Position numbers and translations under genes: made by a program. The notes beneath the pieces are model-generated. The model had not been told where the DNA came from and searched no databases. It was given only the letters and a program-made list of their open reading frames with translations. From Acanthochromis polyacanthus (Eukaryota > Chordata > Actinopteri > Pomacentridae), in the NCBI RefSeq assembly GCF_021347895.1, contig NC_067125.1, positions 25,797,697 through 25,861,696 on the forward strand: a stretch of 64,000 bases of DNA, in the 5' to 3' direction. The stretch's first letter is position 1; each line of letters begins with the position of its first letter. Positions 1 through 13,645 of the stretch are shown here, one piece after another.

Positions 1-1124
1 CATTTGATTGTAAAATACTTTTAGCTTCATTGCAGGATCATTTGAGTACATGTAAATAAATTCCCACCAGATATTCAGAAAGGGCTCGAATGAAGTCATC
101 AGAAACACAACAAACAAAGAATATCTTTATTGTTTGACCAGCGCAACGTAGTCAAATCTGTTCTGCGTGCAGCACCAGAAAAAGGTCATGTTGTTTGCTT
201 AAATCTGTGGGTTTTATCTACAGTTCAGAGGCTGATCTCAGACCTGGCTGGACTTGTCAGAGTCGGATCAGCTGTCATCAATCTGAACTGAGCTTCAGCT
301 GTGCTTAAAGCTCCAATCTTCTGATAATATGCTGATGTTATGATGTTAACATACCACATTCAGCTGCTTACCATACATGATGACAAGTCTGGGAAGTAGG
401 GATGAGCAAATAATCAAAATATTGTAGAAATACTGCATCATGGACAACATCCAACAATGAAATATGTCGCAAAATACAAGTAAAAATGAAGCGTTGTGGT
501 TCTACAAAGGTGCTTGTCACGTGCAGCAGCAAAGATTACACCATCATTTTTAGATTTTCACAGTAGAAAAAAGAACAAAAATAATTCCCATTAAAAGTGA
601 AACTCGTTTTCCAATAATAGTCAAAATAATCGCCATTATTTTTTTCTTCCTGTATATCGTTCAGCCCACCGTGGAAGCTTGCACACTGAATTTAGCATGC
701 TAGCATGGAAATGCATATAGCATAAAATGTTAACATTTACACAGTTGCATCCTTAATGTATTTCTGAATTGTCCAATAAACTCTAATGCTGTTTTAGTGT
801 GTATTATGGTGTTAACACTAAACTGAGACAAGCTAACACAAATGAAATTCAGTGATTTTGATCATTTGGTCTTTGAAATGATGCTAAATTACATTAAGGT
901 CCTAAATTTTGCATGCAATGTTCGCAGCTTTAACTGTTGTCACTATGGAAAATTTGGTCCCGCTGCCTTCATGTAAACTAGTGAAACATACTAGTTTACA
1001 TCTTCACTCCTAAATCAGTTTTGGTGTTTTGACCGACAGCGTGAGGTAGAGGAACCGATAAAACCTGAAGAAAGCAGATCAAACCAGGTAACAGTCAAAG
1101 AGTTCAGGTAAGAAAAGTCTCCAG
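1..1124. other. non-coding stretch, nothing recognised
   Basis: AT-rich DNA with no convincing exon, RNA gene or repeat boundary on either strand. It could be intron of the leftward - strand gene suggested at 8681-8753, or intergenic DNA. Confidence 0.5.
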
Positions 1125-1495
1125 TCTTTGACTGTTTAAAAGTTTGGGGTCACTTAGAAATGTCCTTATTTTTGAAAGAAAAGCAGTTTTTTTTCAATGA
1201 AGATGACATTAAATTAATCATAAATCTAGTCTAGACATTGTTAATGAGGTAAATGACTATTCTAGCTGGAAACGGTTGATTTTTAATGGAATATCTCCAT
1301 AGAGGTACAGAGGAACATTTCCAGCAACCATCACTCCTGTGTTCTAATGCTACATTGTGTTAGCTAATGGTGTTGAAAGGCTCTTTGATGGTTAGAAAAC
1401 AATTGTGCAGTTATGTTAGCACATGGATAAAAGTGTGAGTTTTCATGGAAAACATGAAATTGTCTGGGTGACCCCAAACTTTTTAGTATATAGTG
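1125..1495 (+). mobile_element. Tc1/mariner-type MITE, copy A
   Basis: A non-coding repeat of about 370 bp. It opens with AAAGTTTGGGGTCACTTAG and closes with the inverted form GGGTGACCCCAAACTTT, followed by TAGTGTA. The same sequence recurs at 32426-32790 and 40615-41536. Terminal inverted repeats of this type and TA target sites are typical of Tc1/mariner MITEs that are abundant in fish. The outer ends of this copy are eroded, so the limits are good to about 5 bp. Nothing in it could encode a transposase. Confidence 0.75.
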
Positions 1496-1849
1496 TATAT
1501 TTCAACATTTATTATGTTTGACTTGTCATTTTAACATGCTAACACTAACTGTTATTGCTTTTAACATTAACCTAAGCATTTTAAATGTTACATATCGTGC
1601 AAAGAATCTGAACATATGGTGAGAGGAGAGAGAGAAAGAGCACACAAAGATGGAGAGATCAGCAAGGTTCACCTTCATCTCCTCTGCTGTCAGGACACCT
1701 GTTTAAAGCCCTGCAGTGGCGGCTACTTTTCAATTTGCCCTTGAATTATCACACAGACACACACAATAACAGTGGTTACACCTCAGTGGTGTTTCATTAC
1801 TCTCCTTATAAACCTGAGGTCACATCTATTTGATATGCAGCAGGCGACA

Positions 1850-1998
<149 letters not shown>

Positions 1999-2375
1999 TG
2001 TCTGACATTACAGTAAAGCTGTTACTTAAAAAAAAAAAAAAAGCTGATGTGAGGCTCAGACAGACATCAGGGAGCAGAATAATAACCACGAAGGAGGGAT
2101 GGATGGAACAAAAGAGGGAGGAGAGATGGAGGGATGATGGACGGACAGATATGGATGATGAAATGCATGAAATGGGTCGCGTGTTGCTGCCAGAGGTGGA
2201 GTGAAATGGACAACGTGAGGTCGCCGTGGGGCAACGAGAAAACTGAAGGCTGCTGAAATATTCATGCTGCAGGGAAGTGATGGTGAAGGTGGAGCTGCTC
2301 TCGCCTACCTGCCATCGTGCCACGCTGAGAGCCTGGTCACTCCTCCTGTCAGTCAGACACTCCTCAGAGAAACAC

Positions 2376-2420
2376 CCAGCCAGTCCGTCAGTCAGTCAGT
2401 CAGTCAATCGGTCAGTCGGT
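2376..2420. repeat. degenerate (CAGT)n tract
   Basis: About ten CAGT-like units with single-base variants (CAGTCCGT, CAATCGGT). It lies at the start of a pyrimidine-rich stretch that runs to about 2640. Confidence 0.8.
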
Positions 2421-2703
2421 CCACTTGCTTCCACTATTTCCTCCCCCACAGGCTTCCTGGACTCTCCCCTCCCCGTCTGAGATCACTCTCGCCCTCACAA
2501 ATCATCTCCCATCCTCTCCCATTGAACCACTCCCTCCTCCATCTCCACTTCCTCCTTCTCCTCCTCTCCCTCCCTCTATTCCCTCCCCCTTTATCCCTCC
2601 TTCCCTTCCACTTTTTCCTTCACTTGCATCCCTCCTCCTTCCATCTCATTAGCTATAAAGCAGGGGGAGCAGAGGCAGAAGGGGGCGGAGCTTGGCTTAG
2701 GGC

Positions 2704-4026
<1,323 letters not shown>

Positions 4027-4174
4027 CAAAATCTGATCACTTGGTCCTTGTGTAATTTCTGACTTTCCCTCAAAATTTCATCCAAATTCATTAACCCAGT
4101 GTTGAGTAATGGTGCTAACAGACAGACAGACCAACCAACACTGATCGTCACATAACTCTGCCAAGGCTCCACCT
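4027..4174 (-). repeat. dispersed repeat of the CCTCCGCCAAGGAGG class (reverse copy)
   Basis: Read on the - strand it runs from GGAGGTGGAGCCTTGGCAGAG through GTTATGTGACGATCAG, a short GTCT run, a TTAGCA segment and ATGAATTTGGATGAAATTTTG. The same order appears on the + strand at 24909-25780. This class is widespread in fish genomes. The open frame here is that repeat and not a gene. Confidence 0.6.
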
Positions 4175-7100
4175 CCTTGACAGCGTAACAATCTAGGCCT
4201 AACATTGGATCATACCAAAATCCCAGACTAGATCTCTGACTGTTGAGAGGCTTTAAATGAGGGGATAAATATTCCTCAAACTCCAGTAGTGTGAGCCCAG
4301 CTTTAGTCTGAACAGTCAAAGCTCAACTGTTCTACACGGTTCACTGTCAAAAAATACAATAATGAGCCACATTGTTGTGTTTGGTGACATGTTCCTCCTT
4401 TCAAACCACTAAATACAATGCAAGAGCACAGACTGTGTATTAATCCTCAGCTGTTAACAGTCCCCAACAAAAGCTATATTTACTCAGATTTATGGAACAT
4501 TTGCCAAAATGGTACAAAAAATCCAGCTATTTATGGAAGTTATTGAATGTTTTTTAAGAAAATTACCCATTTTTATAGACCTGTGTGTCCACTAGTAATC
4601 ATTATTGTGCTGCAGAAACCCAGAAACAGTATAAGGAGGCAAACTGTTGGTCTGTTCATGGAGTTTCCAGACAATAACAGTGATATAGAAAATCCCAGAG
4701 GTCACTGCAGCAGCACTACATTATATTTTAATTCGTGAATACACCACTTTTACCAAATACAGTCGTTAAATCAGCTTAAACAAAGAGTGGCCGACCTTAT
4801 TGTTCTCTCACCTTAACTTTCCACTAATACGGTCGGATAAATCTCCCTGGTCATTTATGACGGATTATTATAAAATCCCACAATCCCTCATCTCACAAAA
4901 TCCTCTTTCAACGTTTTACTTATGAGCTGAAAACAGACTCTTCATCCCTTGGAGACGCTAAGTTTTCATCAGGCCGCTAAGTAACGCTTTTTTTCGTTTC
5001 ATCAACACTAAATGAGTGGATGGCAGCTGTGCAGCGGCACAACGCTGCTGTGATTGACGGATGTCGTTGTTGCAACACTCCCCAGACTGCCTCAGACATC
5101 ATTCACTTCAGGCCTGAGCTGAAGGAACAGCCTGTACTCTGCAGGTTGCTCGCTGTCTTGTTACACTGTAAATGCGGGCCAGATGTCATTATTGTGCTAA
5201 TATGTGTATTTTCACAGAGATTACAGCTGCACAATACAAGATTTTGTGACTGAAATAAAGCACTCCTTCAACTAAGAATAATTAAACTCATTTTTCTCAA
5301 ATTAATTGTAGGTGGGAGCATTACTGGGAAATACTGTACATACCCAGCTGGTGAGTAAATCAAATTAGCCCATGAAATAGAAAGTGAACACAAAAGGGTG
5401 CATGTGCCAATAATAACTGAACCTCTGAAAGCTCCTGCAAACAAGAAAGCAAAGCACTGAGGTTTGTTATGAGGCTGCTAATGAATTAAATCTGTGTGCA
5501 GATTGGAAAAAATTAGCAATTGTGAATTTATTGTTTGGTTTCATGCCATAGAGTCCATTTTTGATCATTTTTACATATTTCTCATCCGTATTTGCACAAA
5601 AAAAAGTGTATATGATCCAAAAGAAGCTTATACAGTTTTCATTTAGGCTATTTATTTTGCTCTAAAGTGTATTATAGAAAGTTCCATGTGGGTGGAATTT
5701 CCTTCCGCAGAATCATTTAGATAATAAATAACCATAAACCAGGCGGCACTGGAAAAGATAAACTGAGTCCTTTTATTGCCCTACATGACCTGAACATCTG
5801 GCTGCACCGACGTACAATAAAACTGTAAATAAATAAAGAATCTAGACTGTATTTGGTTGAAGGTGCGAGCAGGTGTGAGAGGATCAACATCTCTGGTTAC
5901 AGTGAGAGGACAGATGGCAGATGAAGACAGACGGACAGAGTTAAAGAAAAGGAAAGACAGGAGGCAGCCGGACTGACACAACAAAGAAGTAAACAAAGAA
6001 GATGATTGATTGAAGCTCAGTTGACCGTCTGAATGCAAACACGGTTTACTCTGTCACTACTCTGTTGTCTTGTTAGCTTCTCTTTACCTGCATCTCACTA
6101 ATGGGATTCTCAGGCCTGACTCACATTTTACAAGGGCCCACTTTCAATTTTCTGATCACTTTCAGCACAGTTTCCAACGTTTTTTTGTTTTAATTCTAGT
6201 ATCACAAACCAAGATTAAATGCTGCAGATCAGCCTCCTCGTGCTTTTAGGAGTCTGCCAGTGATTTATGTCGTCTCTCAGCAGTTGGAGCACCTTTTCAA
6301 TTACATCCCCTGAAAATCACAACCCCAAAAATGGCTTAAATCACCTCCATTTCTGCTTCCCTGCTTTAACACGGCTGTTCTAAAGCAGTGCTTCATTACA
6401 GCTTCAACCCAGGCTCAGAATAGCGCCTGTGAAGTAGCAGATTTCACAGGTTTGCACCCTGTTGTGTGGCTGTGCGTGTGTTTAAAACAGCTCGATCTGC
6501 TCGGATGGAAACTCTGCAGCTTCTAACAGCCTCGATGGTAAAGTGACAGAACAGGAAGAGGTCAGACAGAGAAAGGAGATGGAGTTCAGTCTAATAAGAA
6601 GCTGAATCCCTCCCAGCTGCAGCCACTGTGACCTCTGATCTCTGAGAAGTCGAAGGCAAGCAAAAGGAACATATCTGTCCTTTCGAGCATCAACGCAAAG
6701 TCTGTAAATGTCAGCGCACCGCCTTGTTTTCTTACTGACCACTTATCTTAACCTCATAATCTTAAATTAAACCTTTGCTGAAATAACACGCCTAATTTAT
6801 GTACCTTTTAAAACAAAAAATTGAAGTTACCGAATAGACTAAACTATTAATCGATTTAAAATTCAAATTGGCAATTTGGAGAAACGCAAATAACAAATTA
6901 AAAAGGTTGTAATTTGGAAAATACGCGATGCAGCAGAGTTTAAACTGTTCTGTCAACGGTTTTACAGATTTATGCAGACCTTCTGGTGTGAAAGTCACAC
7001 TTTTGACTGCATTTCAGAGTGAATGTTGAACTGAAGCTTGACTTCAAATTGCAATATCTGTCAGAAAAAATAGATACATTTTCATTGATATCTTTATCTT

Positions 7101-8680
7101 CAAGTATAATTCAAGCTGAATTCAAAGCTTTTAACGTCCTAAAAATAAATGATAATCATGTCATTTTCACAGAAGCTAAATATAATTCCAAAAAATAAAT
7201 AATTTCACAGATGGCTGACAGTATAACAGATATATATGCTCTTATTTTGAAAAAACAAAAGACACATACTGACATTCGTTTCCAAAAGAAGGCCAAATAG
7301 GAAGCTTCAGGCATTATGCAATTGACAAAACACAAAAACCTCCCAAGTAAAGCAGCTGCCCTCCCTGCAGGACCAGCTGTCGCTCAACAAGCTGCTGCTC
7401 TCACGCTCATATGACACTTTTCACTTCATTTTTTTAATGCAGCTCATTAAATCACCTGACTTTAGCCTCAGGGAGCAGATCCTGTGCATTTGTCCTACAG
7501 TTTAAAACATTACGGGCTGCAGGAGGCATTGGACAAGAACGTTCACCCAGTAGTTAGATCGTGGAAACATCCCAGCTCTGATCCGACGACCCCTCGCTGT
7601 CTCTCCACCTGCTGCTCAATATGGCATCTGAAGTTTAACAGACTGCAGAGACACTGTGTCAGTCACTTCCCTCAAACTGCATCAGTGCACCTGCATTAAA
7701 CTGATCATATAATATCTCTAATGGTTTCTACAGTCGGAAAAACTCATCATATACGATCCTCTACTGTCATCAGGGCTCATCTGGTCTGGCAGCAGCAGCA
7801 GAAGGATATTTGCATTATATTTGTAAAGATACAGACACACACAGCCGGCAAAATCATCATTCAAATGCAGAGAATACATCATATTTGAAAGCTAAACCAG
7901 CAAATATTGCAGGCTTCATGATGCCACCCATCATCCTTTTGTGTTCTTAGTGTGACAGGAAGTGCAAACATGTTTTGTAGCTGCAGAATGGTGTGAATTC
8001 AGTCCCATGAGCGACTAAAAAAGGTTAGAAAAAGAAATGGCCTTGACATGTTTCCCTGTCTAAACCTAAATTAAAACCAAAAAAGCATCAATATCAGAAA
8101 ATAGTGTTGAAAAATAACCCTAACCCTTAAACCAGATTGGTTAAAAATCCATGTCTGCATAATATACTGTGAAACCAGTTTGAAATATTACCAAATACTG
8201 TGATCCCCCCCCCATGCTGCAGCAAATATATAGCTAGATTTAAACAAATTCACCAGATTATGTGATGTCATTTACATGTGTTTAACAGAAATATTTTTAG
8301 TCTATTCTTTAATATACAAGCTTTAAAAAAAACAAAAAAAACTGACAAAATTGGTGGCAACGTGTGAATCTTTTAGCTATTTTTTTGAATGTTTTTAAAT
8401 GCAAAAAAGTGTTAAAATAAACTAAAAAGCTCCCATTAAATTAATAAATCTAATGGGATAATAATGCATGCATTTATAGCATGATAAATTCAATAACATC
8501 TACATCTAATGCATTCAATCAGGTTAATTTGCACCATGTTTACCATCTCTTTTTCTTATTTTGGTGATATCTAGAGAGACAGCTCCTGCAGGTATATCCT
8601 TCACAATAAATGCAGCAGCTCTGTGTTTTGTGGCTGATTGAGCAGATGTGTGCAGCTGTGTAGAGACTCGTGTTGCTCAC
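4175..8680. other. 4.5 kb without a recognisable gene
   Basis: Only short frames without recognisable domains occur, such as 5781-6038 and 6482-6742 on the - strand. If the - strand exon at 8681-8753 is real, this stretch would be part of its first intron. I found no further exon of that gene here, but a short exon could be missed by eye. Confidence 0.4.
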
Positions 8681-8753
8681 CGTTGTTGCAGTACTGTAGC
8701 AGCAGGTTGCTGCTGTCACACAGGCTGCCACACGAAGCGATCCTCTCAGACAT
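8681..8753 (-). CDS. candidate first coding exon of an unnamed gene
   Basis: On the - strand an ATG at 8753 with A at -3 and G at -1 opens a frame reading MSERIASCGSLCDSS, then NLLLQYCNN. It ends at a consensus donor, AACAACG then GTGAGC, so the exon would be 73 nt and end in phase 1. The upstream - strand sequence (8754 to about 9000) is purine-rich and GC-rich like a 5' UTR. The frame stays open upstream, so a longer Arg/Gly-rich N-terminus starting at a more distal ATG is also possible. I do not recognise the protein. No second exon was found between here and position 1. The evidence is start context, donor and compositionally normal protein sequence only. Confidence 0.45.
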
Positions 8754-9040
8754 CCTTCCCTCCTCCTTCGGTCCTCCTCCTCTCCGTCCGACTCTCGCTA
8801 CTCTCTGCCGGCTCCTTTGTCCTCCTCTCTCCCCTCTTCGTCTCCTCTTCACGCCGTCGCCCCGTCCAGTCTCCCCCACATTCAGAAACATACAAACACA
8901 CACACTCACACACACACCTTTACCTGCCTCTATCCTCAGTTGCTCCCGCTGCTGCTTCACTGTGTCAAGCGACCACCATGCAACCGGAAGCACTTCCTGT
9001 TCTGGATTTCACAGTAAAATCCACAGATTAGCTAGATGGA

Positions 9041-9065
9041 TAGACAGACAGACAGACAGACAGAC

Positions 9066-9122
<57 letters not shown>

Positions 9123-9150
9123 CCTTATTAATCCTTAGGGAAAGTCAAGA
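9041..9150. repeat. (GACA)n-(GATA)n microsatellite with LINE-like tail
   Basis: GACA units at about 9043-9067 pass into GATA units up to 9121, followed at once by TACCTTATTAATCCTTAGGG. The combination of GATA repeats and CTTTATTAATCC is a common end of a fish retroposon, and a second instance is at 46500-46545. The exact family is not determined. Confidence 0.7.
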
Positions 9151-10240
9151 GTTAGAGATCTTATGGTAATTTAAGGCTTAAAATGATAATAAAAATAACC
9201 ATGGCACATTTTAATTTTCATTATCATCCTCACTCTTCTCTCCTCTTAAATTAATATTTAGCTGCACACTTTAAAAAACACTATTTTTATACCACTGAGG
9301 CTATTCCTCCTGTTGAGCTGTTTCCTAGATATGCCATACTTTAACAATAAAAAAATCCAGACATATTTGCATTTCTGGCCCACATTTACAACCAGCACTG
9401 CTTCCAGTAGACTAAACAAATAAAAACTGTTACATTTCTCTTTCATGCAACATCAATACTCAAACTTGTGCATTATGAATATTTTTGTGTATTTAGAACA
9501 CTCTGCATATTATCTTTTTCTACATATAGAAGAATATGTTGGTTTTTTTTACTCAGAAAAGATTGTGCAATATCAATAGAATTTCTGCAATATCAGTCTT
9601 TTATGCTCATAGATTTCTGTAACATCAATGCTCTGAATAAGTTTGTTTAATATTATTATTTTGCATATTCAGAGGAATCTGAGCAATACTGTGATAGAAA
9701 ATGTCATCTGCATGTGTGTGTTCCGAGATATGTCAGTGTTCATTTATGAATATTAATCCATATCAGAGGCACATATATGTGAGATGTAAGTTCAGAAGTT
9801 ATTTATAGCATAGTTATTCATTTAACAATTCACAGCTATCCCTCTCCCTATGTCCATGTGTATTAATATATACGTGTGTGCAAATAGATTTTATGTTTTG
9901 TTTTTATTTATCTATTTTAAACCTAATATTACTTCTTTTTTGCAATATTCCTTTTTGCTACTGTGACCCTGCAATTTTCCCCACTGTGGAATCAATCCTA
10001 TCCTTATTAATCTCTTAATATCTCCTAAAAACACTGCATTTTTATGTAATTGCGTCTGTTCTTATATTCTAAATCAAGTTATTTACTTCCAAGTTGCAGC
10101 CTTTTCCAGATGGAGTATTTCACAGTAACTGTTTATTATTTTTTAGCAACATTTTGTAGCGGATGTGACCAGTAGTGCTTTTACTTTGAAGAGAGCATCA
10201 TGCGTTTTACGGTAATAATTTAATTGTCTGTAACTTGATC
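9151..10240. other. AT-rich non-coding stretch
   Basis: No exon, RNA gene or clear repeat was seen. Short motifs mentioning aatatcaat and tgcaatatc recur around 9450-9640 and suggest an old degenerate repeat. Confidence 0.35.
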
Positions 10241-10265
10241 CGCTTCAATCTGCCTGCGTGCCGCT

Positions 10266-10279
10266 GTTACTATAGCAAC
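10266..10279. promoter_or_regulatory. RFX-type X-box motif
   Basis: GTTACTATAGCAAC is a near-perfect inverted repeat that fits the RFX X-box pattern (RYYNYY, 1-3 bases, RRNRAC). It sits in a locally GC-richer island (about 10240-10500) with CpGs that resembles promoter DNA. On the - strand a good donor (CTCCG then GTGAGAAC, near 10398) lies in the island. It could therefore mark the promoter and non-coding first exon of the - strand gene at 8681-8753, but that link is inference. Confidence 0.4.
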
Positions 10280-10832
10280 AGCCTCTCCAGCAGCAGCAGC
10301 AGCTCGTGATCATTGGAGGCAGCAAAGATTCCGAGAAACAAAACTGAAGGTTCATGTGATTAAAACCGGACATACGGAGGTTTCAGGTTCTCACCGGAGA
10401 AACGGGACGCCGGAGTCCGAGCCGAGCTGTTGAATTATTCACCGACGAACTGTTTTCTGGCTCCACCCGCCACACGTGTTGGCAATTCGTGCCAAAGACT
10501 GTTTAGGAAAAGCGGCAGGTTTAACCTTTGGCTTTTTAATCATTAATCAAGGACACTGACATGTGTGAAAACAATGAAATCAGTTATTTTATGCACAAAA
10601 CTTTATTGCATTGCTTATAATGACAATAAAGATCGATTGATTTCAAAAGCTTATATAGATTACACACCGACATGCATTGTTTTTGTTGTGAAAATAAACT
10701 CTTAAACAAGATATCCTCCCTCATTTCAGAAACGACTCCTTGAAAAATGCTAAAAAAAAAAAAGTATATACATTTACTAACATAAATACTGTAAAAACTC
10801 TGTACTCGATCTTGTGGTGTGTTTTCATGTGA

Positions 10833-11001
10833 GGTGTGTTAGCTTGCAGTTCTTTTGCTGTGCCCTAAAGTTTGAAGTGAATTCATGCATGTTATACCTG
10901 CGGGTTGATCCGCCATGTGTGGTGTGTTAGTTTGCAGTTCTTTTGCTGTGCCATAAGTTTAGAGTGAGTTCATGCATGTTATACCTGCGGGTTGATCCGC
11001 C
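10833..11001. repeat. tandem duplication, two units of about 85 bp
   Basis: Unit 1 (10833-10920) and unit 2 (10921-11001) both run GGTGTGTTAG, CTTGCAG or TTTGCAG, TTCTTTTGCTGTGCC, CATGCATGTTATACCTGCGG and GTTGATCCGCC, with a few substitutions and small indels. Confidence 0.9.
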
Positions 11002-11142
11002 TTTTGTGGTGCTGTAAAATTAATTAGGTTTGATGAGTTTCAGAGACAAGATGATGAAGTAAGCAGGGATACCCACTTCTCCTTATGAAATAAATAATTG
11101 TTGAAAATTACACTGTTGCGTCCATCGTGGTATGTAACGCGT

Positions 11143-11143
<1 letters not shown>

Positions 11144-11204
<61 letters not shown>
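11144..11204. repeat. (TAA)20 microsatellite
   Basis: An uninterrupted TAA trinucleotide run. It is followed to about 11450 by a very A/T-rich, AAATAAAT-type low-complexity stretch that produces spurious Ile/Tyr-rich frames on the - strand. Confidence 0.97.
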
Positions 11205-11205
<1 letters not shown>

Positions 11206-12295
11206 TTAAATAAAATAAATAATAATACAGATACAAATAATAAATAAATAAAACGATACATAAATAATAAATAAATAAAATAGAAATATATTAAAACAAA
11301 TAATAAAATAACAATAAATTAAATAAAAACAAATAATAAAATAACAATAAATTAAATAAATATAAACAAATAGATAAGAGTAATAAATAATAAATAAATA
11401 AATCAAATAAAACATAAACAAACAAATAAATGAATTGAACAGCTTCATTTATTAAAGAAACATAATTTTGTGAAATTGGGTTTTATTTTGCAAATTTGCT
11501 TGTTTTAAACTTTTTCTTTTAAGTCAAATAATTATATTTTATTTTATTTAAAAAACTAATCTTTTCTGGTTATGAACAGTTAATACTATTTTAAATTGCG
11601 CATTTAAAATCACAGTTTGTGTTTCCAGTTTAATTAATACTTCGCGTATTTCAAAAATACTGGGTAAAACATCGAATTAAAAGGACAATTCCATATTGGA
11701 TTATTTAGAAGATATTAACCGGAAATATAACTCTTCTCTTATTATGTACAACTTAACATATTTTAATTTGACGTCGTTCCTGACTGCGACCACCAGATGG
11801 CAGTAAATATTCATATTTCCACCTGGACTCTTCAAGACTTTGCTTGACTGACAATAATAATAAACAATTGCTGATGCCAAAGCAACACAATCAGCAACAA
11901 CGTGTAAAAGAATATAGAAACGTGCTTATTACATCACATACGAATACATCTAATGTATTATACGGTTCAAATAAAACAATAAATGCAATAAAGTGCGTTA
12001 ATTACAAATTTTAAAGTTTGCTAACAATAAAATACAACTTGAACAGATTTAATTAACTTTGTTCTCTAATATGGTGGCAACTCGAAGGTATGATATAAAT
12101 GGTATAATGTTATTGCCACTTTCATAAAACTTCTGTCACAGAAAACCAGAGGACATGATGGAAAACTGCAGGGAAAAGCAGGACTGAGAGGAGAAACCAT
12201 AGATATATACAAACGGGAGAAACCATGGGAGAAACCCAGAAGAGACAAACAGGAAGCTGCGGGTGAGCGCCAACATGCACCAAGACGAAGCTCCT

Positions 12296-12400
12296 TACTG
12301 CGCCTGCGCTAGTCACGTCAATTTGTTATTATCACGTGGGACAGGACTCTTCCGGGACGCCAACTTTTTGAGAGACGTTGCTGGAAGCTGCTAGGAATGA
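12296..12400 (+). promoter_or_regulatory. rhbdd1: probable TATA-less promoter of rhbdd1
   Basis: Within 60 bp there is an NRF1-like TGCGCCTGCGCT (12299), a CACGTG E-box (12333) and an ETS-type CTTCCGGG (12349), all common in broadly active vertebrate promoters. No TATA box is seen at a fitting distance. The block lies just upstream of a sequence that ends in a strong donor at 12582/12583, consistent with a non-coding first exon spliced to the rhbdd1 start exon. The start site of transcription cannot be fixed from sequence. Confidence 0.55.
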
Positions 12401-12582
12401 TGAAAGACGGAGTAATACACACTTCTGACGTTTCACTAAGAGGAGTATAAGTACAACTTGAGTTTGTCCGTGAACCTTAAACTCTTCTGAAGCTTCTTTA
12501 CCGGGTTAAACACTCAAATTAACTTTGAACTTATCATTAGCCGGAACCGGGAAGAGCCTCCCAGCAGCCGACTGGACTCAAA
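12360..12582 (+). other. rhbdd1: predicted non-coding exon 1 of rhbdd1
   Basis: The 3' edge is defined by CTCAAA then GTAAGT, a strong donor. The next good acceptor on this strand ahead of the start codon is at 16034-16035 (CTGCAG). The 5' edge is only a guess placed just downstream of the promoter motifs. The intron in between (12583-16035) contains a DNA transposon. Confidence 0.45.
12397..12450 (+). other. possible upstream ORF in the rhbdd1 leader
   Basis: Two adjacent ATG codons (12397 and 12400) open a 17-codon frame that ends in TAA at 12448-12450, before the predicted exon 1 donor at 12582. If transcription starts upstream of 12397, this is a uORF in the 5' UTR. The transcription start is not known. 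Confidence 0.3.
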
Positions 12583-13645
12583 GTAAGTTAAGTTATGCGG
12601 ATATGTTTGTATTTCTGAGGACTTCATTCGCTAAATGTAGCATTTTATGTGTTACAGAGAACATTGTCTTTGTTGTTTTAGTCTTCCAATGTTTTTTAAT
12701 CTACTTCTAGCCGTCTGTTGGGTTGCTACTTTACAAAAACTAACCGCTCTTCTGGAATAACGTTCAGTAGAAACACTTCTCTGTTATTAAAGCATGTGCT
12801 TTCTTTTCTGGTCGCTTTAGGATCCCAAAACGATTTTAGGATTGGGTCATATCTGAGCTTAAAACTTAGTAAACCCTGTGTGTAAACTGTAGTGTCTGTA
12901 TTTAATGGCTGTGATTATACACCTTAATGTAAATCTGTGACATTACCTGAACGGCAGACAGATTTCTCAGTGTATTCCTGAAGCTGCTCCAACATTCAGG
13001 ACATCATAACAGCAGCTGTGGTGATTTTTGCTGACATTTATTGGCACATGTGGTTGTAATGTTACTGCTAAATATGGACAAATAAGGGCAAGCACTCTTT
13101 TTTTCTTTAGTCTCTTCTTATATTATTTTTCTTATTTAAATTGTAAGTAGAGTCTGAAAAATCTTTGTGAGGTTGTAGAATTTGTGTGTGCGCAACAGAC
13201 TTTTTAGATAAGCCGGATTTGTTTATATAGCACGTCGAAAACATCCTGGGTTGACCAAAAAGCTGCACATTTTATGAGTCAAGCAGCAACAAAATAATGT
13301 GCAAAAGTAAGAAAGGACTTAAAAATGATTTTTAATACAGAATATACTATTATAAATTGCTATAATAAACCAAAAATGGACAACTTTTAAGAAGTCTTTG
13401 TAAGCTAATATATATATATATTTTTTAAAAAGTTAAGATGATTAAGAGCAATCGAAAGTGATGAAAATGTTAACTGAAAGTGTGAACAGAGGAGGAATAT
13501 TTGATTCGAGCTGCTACTGCAAAGGCTGGATCTCCTGAATTAAAAATGATTTAGAAATACTGTTTCAGACATAACATCAGTGATTCCAGAGAGTCGGTTA
13601 GTAATTCATTTTAAACAAACATTACATCTGACAGAAGCTCATTTT

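Noticed and set aside
10900..11002. Resemblance of TACCTGCGGGTTGATCC to the 5' end of 18S rRNA (TACCTGGTTGATCC)
   Set aside because: The match is short, needs a 3-base insertion and does not continue. It is part of an 85-bp tandem duplication with no rRNA around it.
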